A DNA stretch of 64,000 bases from Agaricus subrufescens (GCA_029945375.1 CM057057.1:1550001-1614000); one strand, 5' to 3'. Shown: positions 43,930 to 55,681, counted from the stretch's first letter. The notes: generated by a model from the letters alone, not told the origin. Numbers and translations: made by a program.

Positions 43930-46794
43930 CTACACATCGATACTATTTGGACGTCCCGAGTGTAAAAATCGGTACCTCCACTCCGACACCCCGTCATCTG
44001 GATCAACGAATGTCACTTCTACATAAGACATTTGAGTCCCATCAACGAAGACCGTAGCAAGTAGATCCTGGTGTCCCATAAACTGGCGCGCAAAGCGTTG
44101 CGTGCAGTGAATGCATGTGGCCGGATGTGTGCTTGGAAGATAACTCTCGTACCATGTCTTATGAGATGGCTGAATCGCAGAAACATAAGAGGGGGGAATG
44201 CCTGTATCTTCTTCATCCTCGGATCCCAAGGCAGCGCGATGATACTTTTTAAACGAAGTTGACCATCCTTGATGCTGTTGTATATTATCTAATTCTTCTT
44301 GTTCATGCTACGTCGGGTGAGACTCATTAAACTCTGAAGAATAATTGAGATTGTCACTCACTTTACAAGACGCAGTCCAGGGATTCGAAACTTCAATATC
44401 ACTTTGAGTAGGACTTATAAACCGTAACTCGACCCCTCCACAGATACTGGCATAATCAAATGCGCGAAGAGGCACTTGCTTCAACTTGCGTAGCTTTGCG
44501 AGCTCGTCGCGAAACCGATCCTTAGCGGATATTTCAGCGTCGAAAATAGGATAGGGCTCTAAGAAACTTACGAAGACACACTCTGACAATTCATGAAAGA
44601 GAGAAACATACGGGGTTACGGCGAAACGTGTTGTCAATACATGAAAGCAGGATATACTCTTCTGAAAATCATCAGCACTGGAGAACACTATACGTGCCTG
44701 CCCCATTGCTCGTATGTATAATGTGATCCGGATCTCGTCATCAGTCAATTGAGAGCGCTCATCGCCAGGCCACGAAAGTGAAATGTTATCACAGCAGCCT
44801 TTCAAAAGTCCATCCGAATCGACACGGATATCTTCATCATGAGTAATGCCATCATCGTGAAGCTCCTCGATGATTCTCAATGAGGTTGAATTGTCAAGTG
44901 CATAGCCCTCGATACCAAAGTTACGGGAAAATCCAGATCGCTCGAAGTCTCGTAAAAAGTCATCAAATGATTTGTGATAATACGAGAGCTGATCGTCAGC
45001 TTGGTCAGGGTCAGGGATCTTCATAACGGCATGTAGATGACGGATAGCGTCATACGCATCGTCCTCTGTCAATCCCAGTGCATTGCATTGCGTACGGAAT
45101 CCGAGACGTGTAAACCGATTATATGGATGTAAGACTAGTAGTTTTCTGGTGTTAACCATGACGTGATCGGGGATATTGGAGAGGATTCTCTTGTACAACT
45201 CGTCGAGTCGATCCATCGGATGATCTCTTCCCACCGCGTGATCCTTTGCGCTGGAGTCGATCAGTTCGAGTACACGCCGGAGCTGAGCAGCTGGGCCAGC
45301 ATGGATGGAGTTCCCGATATAGCGCACAACGGTTGAAGCATATGCGAAAAGCCCTCCTGCGGCTGAAGCAACCTTGGTAAACTCATGTTCTAATGGCCAC
45401 TCTCGCTTGTGCCTGAGCGTAGGATGCTCATCTTTGATCTTCTTCAGCTCATCACGAAGATATCGTTGCACCTCTTCGCATGCTTCATCAGAATCTATCA
45501 CCATCTCTTCCTTCGTGTACGCCCGTTTGACTTCGGGCTTGTCGAAAAACAATGTAATGTGAGGTTCGGGACGACTGGCAATAATCCATGCAATCGGCGA
45601 TGTAGGGTGTGTGATGCAGAAATCCGTGATCAGCTCGAGAAGTTTCCGTTGAGTAGCGTGCTCATCGCATTCATCAAGGCCATCAATGACCACCAAGAAA
45701 CGACGAGACGGCTGAAATAGGTATCCAAATATGAATGGTTCCACAATGAACTTCTTGAATTGTACTGTTAATGATTTTCGAAGGAGGGATGGGTCACAGC
45801 TGGTCTGATCACGTATGAATTGCCGATAGGGCCCACATTTCACAGCGAGCTGGTAGGCGATGGTCAAGATAGCCTTGCTTCCATCATTGCGACCGTTCAC
45901 TGAAAGGAAGATGGAAGCAAAAACGACATCATCAGGAATCGTTTCGGTGACCATCTGCATGACAGCCGATTTTCCGACTCCAGCGGGACCCATCACCCAG
46001 CGCAGCTTCTCTTCACCAATGCACTGTGTGATGAAGTCAAGGCACCGCTGTATGATGGCTAGGCGGGTTCCAGGGTGGCATCGTGGGGGAGGGTCACGGT
46101 CTGAAGAGTCAAATTCGGCTCCGATAATCGTCTCCTGTAAAAGGTTCTCCATGACTACGAAAAATATCATTGATAGTATGAAACGCAAAGTCGGTAAGTC
46201 TTACAATTGTCCCCCACAATATTGTGATTCTCAATAAACATGGTATCTTTGATAACAAAATTGTGAGCTTGGTTAAACATTTGCTGTAGCGAACACTTTG
46301 AGATAAAGTTTCGAATTTAATAAGAGACCCACATTTGACCCTTGATAATTCAACATCTGTCCTCGGGAGAGCGAAGATGGAGTAGAAGGGGCGAGGTTAG
46401 TAGATGAATAGTTCCGACCAGTCGAGTTGACATCATCTGTAAGATAACCCAGCGTGTCTAGTTTTCCTGTATCATTATCATGAGCCGATAGGTGCTGGTG
46501 GGATGGGGAGGTCCGCGAAGTATACAAGCTTGGTGATGTGTGAGCGGACGTGGAATTTCGGATAGAATCTGCAGAAACACTCGAATTTGGAGAGCAACGA
46601 GATACCACAGGCGCCACAACATCATCTGTGCAATCAGCAGGTACTCCCAGACTTCCCATACTATTGCAGGGCAAACAAGAAGACGATTGCGATGATGATT
46701 GAGATAATGGGGAGGAGCGACGCTTCTTGGGGTGGCGAGAAAACCAAGAAAACGCGCGGCTTTCGGAGGGTGAGGTGGTGAACTTCCCGGACAT
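43930..46794 (-). CDS. NLR11: NACHT NTPase, complete five-exon copy (886 aa)
   Basis: Exons (minus) 46794-46333, 46283-46205, 46154-44572, 44520-44362 and 44307-43930 join to 887 codons. The start is the ATG of MSGKFTTSPSESRAFSWFSR with HPKKR; exon 1 has 154 codons. Exon 2 is 79 nt, class C (QMFNQAHNFVIKDTMFIEN). Walker A is GPAGVGKS preceded by Met (RWVMGPAG) at about 236-243; Walker B is FLVVIDGLDECD; the sensor-like motif is ASRPEPHI. Exon 5 (762-886) begins HEQEELDNIQQHQG and has CIHC. Donor of intron 1 is GTGGGT and the acceptor of intron 3 is AAG; intron 3 is 51 nt and open. It is the first copy of the inverted arm and keeps the left-arm GPAGVGKS loop, unlike NLR12-NLR14. Confidence 0.89.
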
Positions 46795-46802
46795 GCACAA
46801 CG

Positions 46803-46890
46803 TTGAAGGTAAGAGCCGAGGAAGAGTGAGAGAAGTGATCCCAGACTGCCTCGTGTATATATATATGACCATCAAAGACACGCCATGCCT
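46803..46890 (-). promoter_or_regulatory. NLR11 core promoter block
   Basis: Read on the minus strand: GAGGCATGGCGTGTCTTTGA, TGGTCATATATATATACACG, TCTGGGATCACTTCTC and CACTCTTCC. The order is the same as in NLR4-NLR6, with a longer AT repeat in the TATA position. Confidence 0.55.
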
Positions 46891-47527
46891 CTAATTTAGG
46901 TTCTGCGCAGCTGTAGCAAAGCCGTGATTCTGTCATATTTGAGGCCCACTGAATTTCAAGCGAACAATGACTGTTCGCATTTTGGACGAGTCTGCATAAA
47001 CGGCTGACGACTAACCTCGCGTGCCAAGTGAGCCGATGGTAAACAGAGCCCAAACAAAGATATCGAAATGTCACGGTCACTCATCCGATGACCAAATCTC
47101 TCGAGCGCCCTTGCTCGCGAAACTTAGCTCCTTGGTCACATATGGCAGGGAAATAAATCAAATGTTCAAAATCTGATAGGAGTAGATCCTCATAAGTAAT
47201 CGCGCGATTTTAATAGTATATTCTAAATTTATAGCAGTACAAATTCACTCGTAAACTCAAGCGGTCGTAAAGCCGCAAACAAAGGGCCACTATCCAGACC
47301 CACAAAACACAGAGGTTCTCAAACGGTCGGGTGTGCAAGGTATTCTGCATTAGCGAGTAGGCATAGATACTTCTGCACTTGTAACTCATCTGACCTCCTC
47401 CGATGGCATTGGCTGCTCCTCTCAACAATTGCCTTGAGAATTAAACCCATTTCCTGATGTTTGCATTCCCGGTAGGAGCTCTTCGCTGGTGAGTAGTACA
47501 AGCAAGTTAGCGAATTACTCTTACATA
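46891..47527. other. Spacer between NLR11 and NLR12
   Basis: No gene. It contains the distal GGTAAACAGAGCCCAAACAA element (47037-47056, minus sense), a relic of the ENGase 3' end (47160-47340) and the NLR12 3' block. Confidence 0.55.
47160..47340 (-). pseudogene. Relic of the ENGase 3' flank, upstream of NLR11
   Basis: AAATTCACTCGTAAACTCAA, GGTCGTAAAGCCGCAAAC and GACCCACAAAACACA match 59341-59410 just past the ENGase stop. Only the non-coding 3' region is kept. It sits upstream of NLR11 exactly as ENGase sits upstream of NLR14. Confidence 0.6.
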
Positions 47528-50230
47528 CTACACATCAATACTACTTGGACGTCCTGAGTGTAAAAATCGATACCTCCACTCCGACACTCCATCATCTGGA
47601 TCAATGAATGTCACTTCTACATAAGACATTTGAGTCCCATCAACGAGTACCGTAGCAAGTAAATCTTGGTTGTTCATGAAGTGGCGTGCAAAGCGTCGTG
47701 TGCAGTGAGTACAGATATCCGGATATACACCTAAACGATCGCCTTCATACCATCTTTCATGAGATGGTTGAACCATAGAAACATGAAAATGGGGAATGTC
47801 TGTCTCTTTGTCGTCCTCATTGTCTGAGTCGACTTGATAATACCTTCTAAACTTAGTAGACCATCCTTGCCGCTGCTGTAAATCATCTAGTTTCAGCTGT
47901 TCATGCTATATCGAGTGAGAGTCATTCAACTTTCAACAATAGCGAAATCTGGCACTCACTCTGCAAGACGCATTCCATGCATCGGAAACCTCGATATCAC
48001 TTCTAGTTAACCTCGTATAGCATAACTCGACGTCTCCACAGACCGCGGCATAATCAAACGCGCGAAGAGGCACTTGCTTCAACTTGCCGAGCTTTACGAG
48101 GTCATCGCGAAACCGATCCTGATCGGATGCCTTAGCATTGGAAGAAGGGTGCGGTATAGAGGAACTTACAAAGGCACACTCAGGCAATCCAAAAAAGTAA
48201 AAGGTGTACGGGGTTACAGCAAAACGTGTCGTCAATACATGAAAGCAGGATATGCTCTTCCGAAAATCATCCTCAGCAGAGAACACTATACGTGCTTGCC
48301 CCATTGCGTTTTTGTACAACGTGACCCGGATGTCATCGTCAGTCTTTTGAAAACGCGCGTCACCAGGCCACGAAAGTGAAATGTTGTCACAGCGACCTTT
48401 TAGGAGACCATCCGAGTCGACACGGATATCTTCACCATAAGAAACGCCATCATCGTGAAGGTCGTCAATGATCCTCAATGAAGTCCAATTGTCGAGTGCA
48501 TGACCCTCAAGAGTAAAGTCACGGGAAAAGCCAGACCGTTCGAAGTCTCGTAAGAAATCATCAAATGATTTATGATAATATGAGAGTTGTTCGTCAGCTT
48601 GGTGAGGTTCGGGAATCTTCATTACAGCGTGTAGATGACGGATAGCGTCATATGCATCGTCTTCTGTCAACCCTAGTGCATTACATTGTGTGCGGAATCC
48701 AAGACCTGTGAACCGGTTGTGTGAATGTAAGACTAAGAGTTTTCTGGTGTTAACCATGACATGATCGGAGACATTGGACAGAATCCTCCTGTACAACTCG
48801 TCGAGTCGATCCATCGGGTGATCTCTTCCCATTGTGTGGTCTTTTGCGCTAGCATCAATGAGATCGAGTACACGACGGAGCTGGGCGGCTGGGCCAGCAT
48901 GAATGGAAATCCCGATATACCGGATGACGGTCGCGGCATATGCAAAGAGCCCTCCCGCTGCTGAAGCAATTTTGGTGAACTCATGCTCCAAGGGCCACTC
49001 TCGCTTGTACTTGAGTGTAGGATGCTCATCTTTGACCTTCTTCAATTCTTCACGAAGAAACCGTTGCACCTCTTCACATGCTTCATCAGAATCAATCTCG
49101 ATTTCTTCCTTTGTGTACGCCCGTTTGACTCTGGCTTTGTCGAAAAACAATGTAATGTGAGGTTCGGGGCGACTGGCGACGATCCATGCAATCGGCGATG
49201 TAGGGTGTGTGATGCAGAAATCCGTAATCAGCTCGAGAAGCTGCCGTTGAGTAGCGTGCTCATCGCACTCATCAAGGCCATCAATGACGACCAAGAACCG
49301 ACGAGATGGCTCGAATAGGCGTCCGAACATGAATGGTTCCACAATGAACTTCTTGAACTGTACTGTTAATGATTTTCGAAGGAGAGATGGGTCAAAGCTG
49401 ATCTGATCACGAACAAATTGGCGATAGGGTCCACATTTGACAGCGAGTTGGTAGGCAATGGTTAGGATGGCCTTATTTCCATCTCTACGACCATTCACTG
49501 AAAGGAAGATGGAAGCAAAGACGATGTCGCCGGGGACTGTTTCAGTGACCATCTGCATGACAGCCGATTTCCCGACTCCAGCGGCACCCACCACCCAACG
49601 CAACTTCTCTTCACCAGTGCACTGTGTAATGAAATCGAGACACCGTTGTATGATGGCTAGGCGGGTACCAGGATGACATCGAGGGGGAGGGTCGCGGGCT
49701 GAAGAGTCGAATTCGGCTCCAATGATTGTCTCTTGCAAAAGCTCCTTCATGACTAGCGGATGCGTTGTTAAAGAGAGGAACTGTAATATTGGCAAATCTT
49801 ACAATTGTCTCCACCCGTATTGTTATTCTCAATAAACATAGTATCCTTCATTACAAAATTGTGGGCTCGATTAAACGTTTGCTATGAGAAGCACTTTGAG
49901 AGAGAGTTTCAAATTTAAAAGGATACTCACACTTAACCCCCGGAAATGTAATGCCTGTCCTCGCGAGAGTGGAGGGGGAGTAGGGGGCCTGATGGATGCA
50001 GACAGATAGTTCTGGCTGGTTGAGTCTTCTAAGCGGTGCGTACGTTGTGCAGCGAATACATCCTGATCTGCGCAGTCAACAAGTTCTCCCAGGCTTCCCG
50101 CACTACTACTTGGCAAACGCGAGTGCGAAGGAGACGCCGGACAGAATGGGGAACGGGAACGCTTCTTGAAATGACGGGAAAACCAAGAAGGGGTACGACT
50201 TTTAGAAGATGGAGGAGATTTGCCGGACAT
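47528..50230 (-). CDS. NLR12: NACHT NTPase, complete copy with short exon 1 (832 aa)
   Basis: Exons (minus) 50230-49931, 49881-49803, 49752-48170, 48118-47960 and 47905-47528 join to 833 codons. The opening is MSGKSPPSSKSRTPSWFSR with HFKKR; exon 1 has only 100 codons. Exon 2 is class C (QTFNRAHNFVMKDTMFIEN). Exon 3 opens MKELLQ. Walker A is GAAGVGKS (Ala replacing Pro) at about 182-189; Walker B is FLVVIDGLDECD; the sensor-like motif is ASRPEPHI. Exon 5 (708-832) begins HEQLKLDDLQQRQG and has CTHC. Intron 3 is 51 nt and open (retained peptide has NAKASDQ). Confidence 0.89.
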
Positions 50231-50232
50231 GC

Positions 50233-50325
50233 TCTACAGCGAGAAAGAAAGAGTGAGAGAAGTGATCCCAGCTACATATATGTGGCCATCAGTCGCACGA
50301 GGAAGGCAACAGCCATGCTTCGAAT
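50233..50325 (-). promoter_or_regulatory. NLR12 core promoter block
   Basis: Minus-strand order: AAGCATGGCTGTTGCCTTCC, TCGTGCGACTGATGGCCA, CATATATG, AGCTGGGATCACTTCTC and ACTCTTTC, then the ATG. An element with TTTGTTTGGACTCC and CATACCACC lies farther out near 50450-50470. Confidence 0.55.
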
Positions 50326-50879
50326 TCGTGTCCTGTGTACCTCAGGCTGTGGCGGGACTGTGATTTGCCATAGCCGAGCTACCCATAATCTCAATTCACG
50401 GATGAAAGAGTCTGCCCTCTCCGCGAGTGAGAGACACAATTAAAGGCGGGTGGTATGGAGTCCAAACAAAGATACTCAAAGATTAAGGTCACGTGGAGCG
50501 GACCTATGGCAGTGTTTGAACTAGAACGGCGAACCATTGGAACAGCCATCTCTGATTCCCTGCCGAGCTTTTGTTAGAGTTTTTTTTTGTGCAGAAGGCG
50601 ACAAAATAGGTTTGCAAACAACCATAAAACTCCTGTTACCTGCCATAAATTGCTGAAACGCAGCTCGTTTCCTTGTGCGCCAATTTGCGTTTCTGACATC
50701 ACACATCAACCTATTAGATATCCTTATACTCGAACTTGTCGAGCTCCAACGGCAGAATTGAGTGCTGCTCTCACTGCTTTGAAGGTCAAATTAACTTTCT
50801 TATGTTTGTATTCCCCATAGGGACTCTTCAGCTGAATGGTACAAACAGCGCCAATAAATCTATAATGGCAGGATGCATA
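50326..50879. other. Spacer between NLR12 and NLR13
   Basis: No gene seen; no ENGase relic was recognised. The right end holds the conserved 3' block of NLR13 (50803-50850). Confidence 0.5.
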
Positions 50880-53800
50880 CTACATATTCATTCTAGGACG
50901 TCCTGAATGGAAAAATCGGTATCTCCACTCAGAAACCCGGTCACCTGGATCGACGAACGTCACTTCTACATAAGACATCTGTGTCCCATCAACGAAAACA
51001 GTGGCTAATACGTCCTGGTGGTCCATAAAGTGTCGCGCAAAGCGTTGTGTGCAGTGGATACAGGTATTCGGCCAACTACGTGAACGATCGTTTTCATGCC
51101 ATTTCTTATGAGACGGTTGAACCGTACAAGCATGAAACTGAGGGATAGCTGTGTCTTCGTGATTCTTAGTCCCCGAGTTACCTCGAAAACGCCTTTTCAA
51201 TTTGGCGAACCATCCTGGCCGCGGCTTTGAACCCTGTGACCCATGGGATGGTTGATGCGCGGAAACGAGAAAACAAGAGGTAGTGTTTTCTTCGTCGTCC
51301 TTGGCGTCCAAGGCAATATGACACATTTTGAACGCGGTGCTCCACCCTTCCAGATGCGGCAAACCGAGGCTTCGTAGGACCTGGTGCTACATTGACTAAG
51401 ATTAAGTGACATATCGACGATCACTGAATTACCACTCACTTGACAAGACGTGTTCCAGTGCTCCGAAACAGCGATATAATTTCCAGTAGGACTTGTAAAC
51501 CGTAAACTGACGTCCCCACAGACCGCGGCATAATCAAGTGTCCGGAGAGGCACTTGCCTCAACTTGCCGAGCCTTGTGAGTTCATCGCGAAAGTGGTCCT
51601 AATGTAATATTTCAGCATTTGTAAAAAGGTACAGCCTAGAGGAACCTACAAATGCATACTCGGGCAATGTAAAAAAGAAAAAATCTGGTGGGGTTACAGC
51701 AAAACGTGTAGTGAACACACGGAAGCAGGATATGCTCCTCCGAAATTCATCACGAGTAGAGAATGCTATACGTGCCTGCTCCATTGCGTGTATGTATAGT
51801 GTGATCCGGATTTCGTTATCAGTCAATCGAAAGCGCTCATCAGTAGGCCACGAAAGTGAAATGTTATCACAGCAACCTTTCAAGAGACCACTCGAGTTAA
51901 CACAGATATCTTCACTTTGAGCATCGCCATCATCGTGAAGATCCTCAATGATCCTCAATGAAGTCGAATTGTCGAGATCGTGGCCCTCGAAAGTAAAGTT
52001 ACGGGAAAATGCAGATCGCTCGAAGTCTCGTAAGAAGTCATCAAATGATTTATGATAATATGAGAGTAGATCGTCAGCTTGGTGAGGTTCAGGGATCTTC
52101 ATAACGGCATGTAGATGACGGATAGCATCATATGCATCTTCCTCCGTCAGGCCCAATGCATTGCATTGCGTGCGGAAGCCGAGACAGGTAAAACGGTTAT
52201 GCGAATGTAAAAGTAGCAGTTTTCTGGTGTTAACCATGACGTGATCGGGGATATTGGAAAGGATCCTCTTGTACAACTCGTCGAGTCGATCCATCGGGCG
52301 ATCTCTTCCCATCACGTGGTTCATTGCGCTAGCATCAAGGAGTTCAAGTACCCGACGGAGCTGGGCAGCTGGGCCTGCATTGGTGGAATTGCCGATATAG
52401 TGCACAACGGTTGAAGCATACGCGAAAAGCCCCCCCGCGGCGGAAGCAATCTTGGTGAATTCAAGCTCCAATGGCCACTCCCGCTTGTGCCTGAGCGTAG
52501 GATGCTCATCTTTGATCTTCTTCAGCTCATCACGAAGATATCGTTGCACCTCTTCACATGCTTCATCAGAATCTACCTCAATCTCTTCCCTTGTGTACGC
52601 CCGTTTGACTTGGGACTTGTCGAAAAACAATGTAATGTGAGGTTCGGGACGACTGGCAATGATCCACGCAATTGGAGACGTAGGGTGTGCGATGCAGAAA
52701 TCAGTGATCAGCTCGAGGAGTTTTCGCTGGGTGGCATGCTCATCGCATTCGTCAAGGCCATCAATGACCGCCAAGAACTGACGAGACGGCTCAAAGAGGC
52801 ATCCAAACATGAATGGTTCCACAATGAATTTGTTGAACTGTACTGATAGCGATTTCTTGAGGAGAGACGGGTCAAAAGTGATCTGGTCACGGATGAATTG
52901 CCGATAGGCCTCACACTTGACGGCAAGCTGGTAGGCGATGGTTAGGACAATCTTACTTCCGTCTCTGCGACCATTCACGGAAAGGAAGACGGAAGCAAAG
53001 ACGATATCATCGGGGACCGATTCAGTAACCATCTGCATGACAGCCGATTTCCCGACGCCAGCGGCACCCACCACCCAACGCAACTTCTCTTCACCCGTAC
53101 ACTGTGTAATGAAGTCGAGGCACCGCTGTATGATGGCTAGGCGAGTGCCAGGATGGCATCGTGGGGGAGGGTCACGGGCTGAAGAATCGAATTCGGCTCC
53201 AATGATGGTCTCTTGCAAAAGCTCCTTCATGACTAGCAGATATTTTGTTAAAGAGAGGAATGGCGACGTAGGTAAGTCTTACAATTATTTCTACCCATAT
53301 TGTTGTTCTCAATAAATGTGGTATCTTTCATGATAAAATTGTGTGCTTGATTAAACAGTTGCTGAGACGCGAAGTGTGAGAGCGAGTTTCATATTTAACA
53401 AGGTACTTACGCTTGGCCCTTGATAGGTCACTACCTGTCTTTGGGAGGGTGAAGGTGGAGTAGGCAGTGCGAGGCTCGTAGGTGGATAACTCTGATCAGT
53501 CGAGTCTCCTATGCGACGGGTAAGGTACTGCGGGCTTAAGGTTGCACCAGCACATGCGGCGTTGGAAGTCGAAGTAGTAGGAGCCCTTGAAGCGGAGGAT
53601 AACTGAGAGGTGGATCCAGGTGGAAGCTCGGTATCTGCATCCTGAATCGGTTTATTTAGTTTCCTTGTATTACCATCCGACGCCACTGGGCGCTGGTAAG
53701 TAAAAACATCCGGGGGGGAAAGCGACAAGGTCGGTGGTGAGACGGATTGGGACGTTGTGATTGAAGGTATGGAGGCACTTGGCGCTGTATCTGTAGGCTA

Positions 53801-54150
53801 AGCCTGTGTGTTCACGTTTTCTGTACCATCACGGGACACCGAAAGTTGCTGATGGGAGGGGGAGGTCTGCAAAGGATACAACATTAGTGAAGTTGCGTGG
53901 GCGCGGGATTGGTATTGGCACTTACAGAGACACTCGACATTGAGAAGCGATGAGAGACAGTCACAGGCGATAGGTCCTTATCTGCAAGATCAGCAGGAGC
54001 GGCAAGGCTTCTCATACTATCGCCGGGCAAACGAGAACACAGCTGAGCGGGGGACGCAGAAGTTGAAGGAGAAGTGTGGAAGAAGCCTGTTCTCAGCAGT
54101 GGAGAGAGGATGAAGATGGGGGGTGAGGTTGGAGGAGATTTGTTAGATAT
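50880..54150 (-). pseudogene. NLR13: NACHT NTPase with broken exon 1; exons 2-5 intact
   Basis: Exons 2-5 are intact: 53361-53283, 53232-51650, 51598-51440 and 51386-50880. Exon 1 (54150-53411) is broken: the start codon position is ATA (54150-54148), an in-frame stop follows at 53884-53886 (one-base deletion relative to NLR14), and another TAG lies in the GCT-TAG-CCT segment near 53800. A protein could still start at the exon 3 ATG (53230), giving 748 aa with Walker A GAAGVGKS at 55-62, Walker B FLAVIDGLDECD and ASRPEPHI. Exon 5 is 507 nt instead of 378, because the GWST-FK...QPSH segment occurs twice before CIHC. Intron 3 (51 nt, donor GTAGGT) has an in-frame stop. Either a pseudogene or an N-terminally shortened receptor. 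Confidence 0.75.
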
Positions 54151-54157
54151 GTTCAAA

Positions 54158-54240
54158 GGCGAGAAAGTGAGGGTCGGAGAAGCGATTCCAGTTATAGGGT
54201 CATCAATGACACAAGGAATGTCACAGTCATGCTTCAAAAG
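54158..54240 (-). promoter_or_regulatory. NLR13 core promoter block
   Basis: Minus sense: AAGCATGACTGTGACATTCC, TTGTGTCATTGATGACCC, TATAACTGGAATCGCTTCTC and CCCTCACTTTC. The GGGATCAC box is GGAATCGC, as in NLR14. Confidence 0.5.
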
Positions 54241-54346
54241 CGCGTGTTGCTGTTGCAAGGCTGTGTTTCCGTCATAGTCGGCATACGGAAGCGCTCTAAC
54301 TGTTCAGTACCAGTTATCATAAAGATCTGACGGTGAGAGACAAACA

Positions 54347-54514
54347 ATCAACAGACGCCTCTGGGGTTCCCGTACTATCACCGGGCAAGCGAGAACACGG
54401 GTGAGGCGAGGAGGCGGGAGGGGAAGGAGAAAGGGGGGAAGGGCTACGCTTGTTGAACCGAGAAGACCAAGACGAGAAGTGGCCCTTGAAGGCTAGAGTG
54501 GATTTTCCGGATGT
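54347..54514 (-). pseudogene. Orphan NLR exon 1 fragment
   Basis: From 54514 leftwards the minus strand encodes SGKSTLAFKGHFSSWSSRF, then NKRSPSPLSPSPPAS and SRLPGDSTGTP, clearly an NLR exon 1. The start position is ACA instead of ATG and the reading stops matching after about 55 codons; no exon 2 or 3 follows before the NLR13 promoter. It is the stump of a further lost copy. Confidence 0.7.
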
Positions 54515-54519
54515 GGTCA

Positions 54520-54600
54520 GAGACGGAGGAAGGAAGAGTGGGAGAAGTGATCCCAGCCCTGGTAGCCACCAAATCCAATGACACGAGCCATGCTTCGAAT
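54520..54600 (-). promoter_or_regulatory. Relic promoter of the orphan exon 1
   Basis: GAAGCATGGCTCGTGTCATT, GATTTGGTGGC, GGCTGGGATCACTTCTC and CCACTCTTCC on the minus strand: the usual block, without a TATA-like string. Farther out at about 54755-54790 is a CTTGTTTGCTTATTTGCC version of the distal element. Confidence 0.5.
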
Positions 54601-54894
54601 TCCTATGAAGCGTGACTCTAGCTAGAGTAAAATTCTGGCATGGGGAGGGCAGACAGAAACTCGAACGACAGAAAACTTGTCAGTCATCGTATCTCGCAGT
54701 CTACATGGACTGCAGGCGACCGAACCTCGAGTACAAAGTCAAAGATGAATCAGTAGGCCGACGGCAAATAAGCAAACAAGGTCACCGAAAAGTCACGGTC
54801 ACAAGTCGTCACAGATTCAGTTGCATGGACACTTACCCGAAAACCTTAGCTCTGGTCCAATATGGCAGAGCTGGCAATGAAGGGAAAGATCTCG

Positions 54895-55190
54895 AATGTT
54901 CAAGACTCACTACAGTCAGGTCTACATAAGTGATTACCCAATTTCACTCTTCGATAAGATATCTCCAGTTTATAAGTACCATTATCCGGACCCACAAAAC
55001 ACATAGCATATCAAGCAGCCGGGAAAACATCGACATCAGCCGAACTGTATAAATCTAGAATCTCACCGGCTATCAAGTACAACTGTGCCACAAATGCCCA
55101 GCCTAGGTGAACTCCTCGATTCAACCGGGAGTTGACTTTTATCGAGACAAAATTCGAAGCCGTCTTTGTGGATGGAGTTGTTCATTCGCA
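54895..55190 (-). pseudogene. Relic of the ENGase 3' end (coding and flank)
   Basis: Matches 59250-59610: GACCCACAAAACACATAG, then TCGACATCAGCCGAACTGTA, TCTCACCGGCTATCAAGTAC and CTTTGTGGATGGAGTTGTTC all line up with the last ENGase exon and its stop region. About 55 C-terminal codons are represented, with frameshifting indels. Together with 47160-47340 it shows that the duplicated right-arm unit ran from the NLR promoter into the ENGase 3' end. Confidence 0.75.
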
Positions 55191-55194
55191 TCTA

Positions 55195-55450
55195 CCCCAG
55201 CATTTGTGCTTATGTCTCGCTCCCCATGAATGGTCCTCTCACTGGATTCAACCTCTGGATATCCCCCCATCAAAATCGTCTTTTGTCTTTCTCCCAATCC
55301 CCTCCCTGCACCTGTCACCTCATCAAATCTGACACACGAACCCAAACCTTTCGTGAACATGTCTGACGAGGCTTCCGCTTACTCCCGCCAGTTCACCTGG
55401 TCCAGTTGCACGAAAAAATTGTTAGAAAATGCGTTTAATTGTTATTACCA
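55195..55450 (+). pseudogene. SNO1 last-exon relic in inverted orientation
   Basis: The plus strand encodes VLSLDSTSGYPPIKIVFCLS and SNLTHEPKPFV, matching the SNO1 last exon (VLSLDPMPEDPPIK and SNSTHEPKTFV), then decays. It is tail to tail with NLR14, the same relative arrangement as SNO1 with NLR10, so the right arm once carried the NLR-SNO1 unit in inverted form. Confidence 0.8.
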
Positions 55451-55681
55451 CCATCCTTAAATTAATGGTCAATATTGGCTTCTGGCAGCCACGTATACCA
55501 CAACAAAACCTCTAGTACTAATTTAGTAGCCATCGATATTCCCATAATTAAACTTGTCCAACTCCACCGCATGATTGAATGTTCCAATCAGTGATTGCGT
55601 TTGTATTCCCCATAGAGACTATTCGCAGCCAAGTAGTACAAACAACACCAATGAATCATCCCTACAACGACAAGATGCATA
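55451..55681. other. 3' flank of NLR14
   Basis: No gene; holds the right-arm 3' block (55599-55650). Confidence 0.55.
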
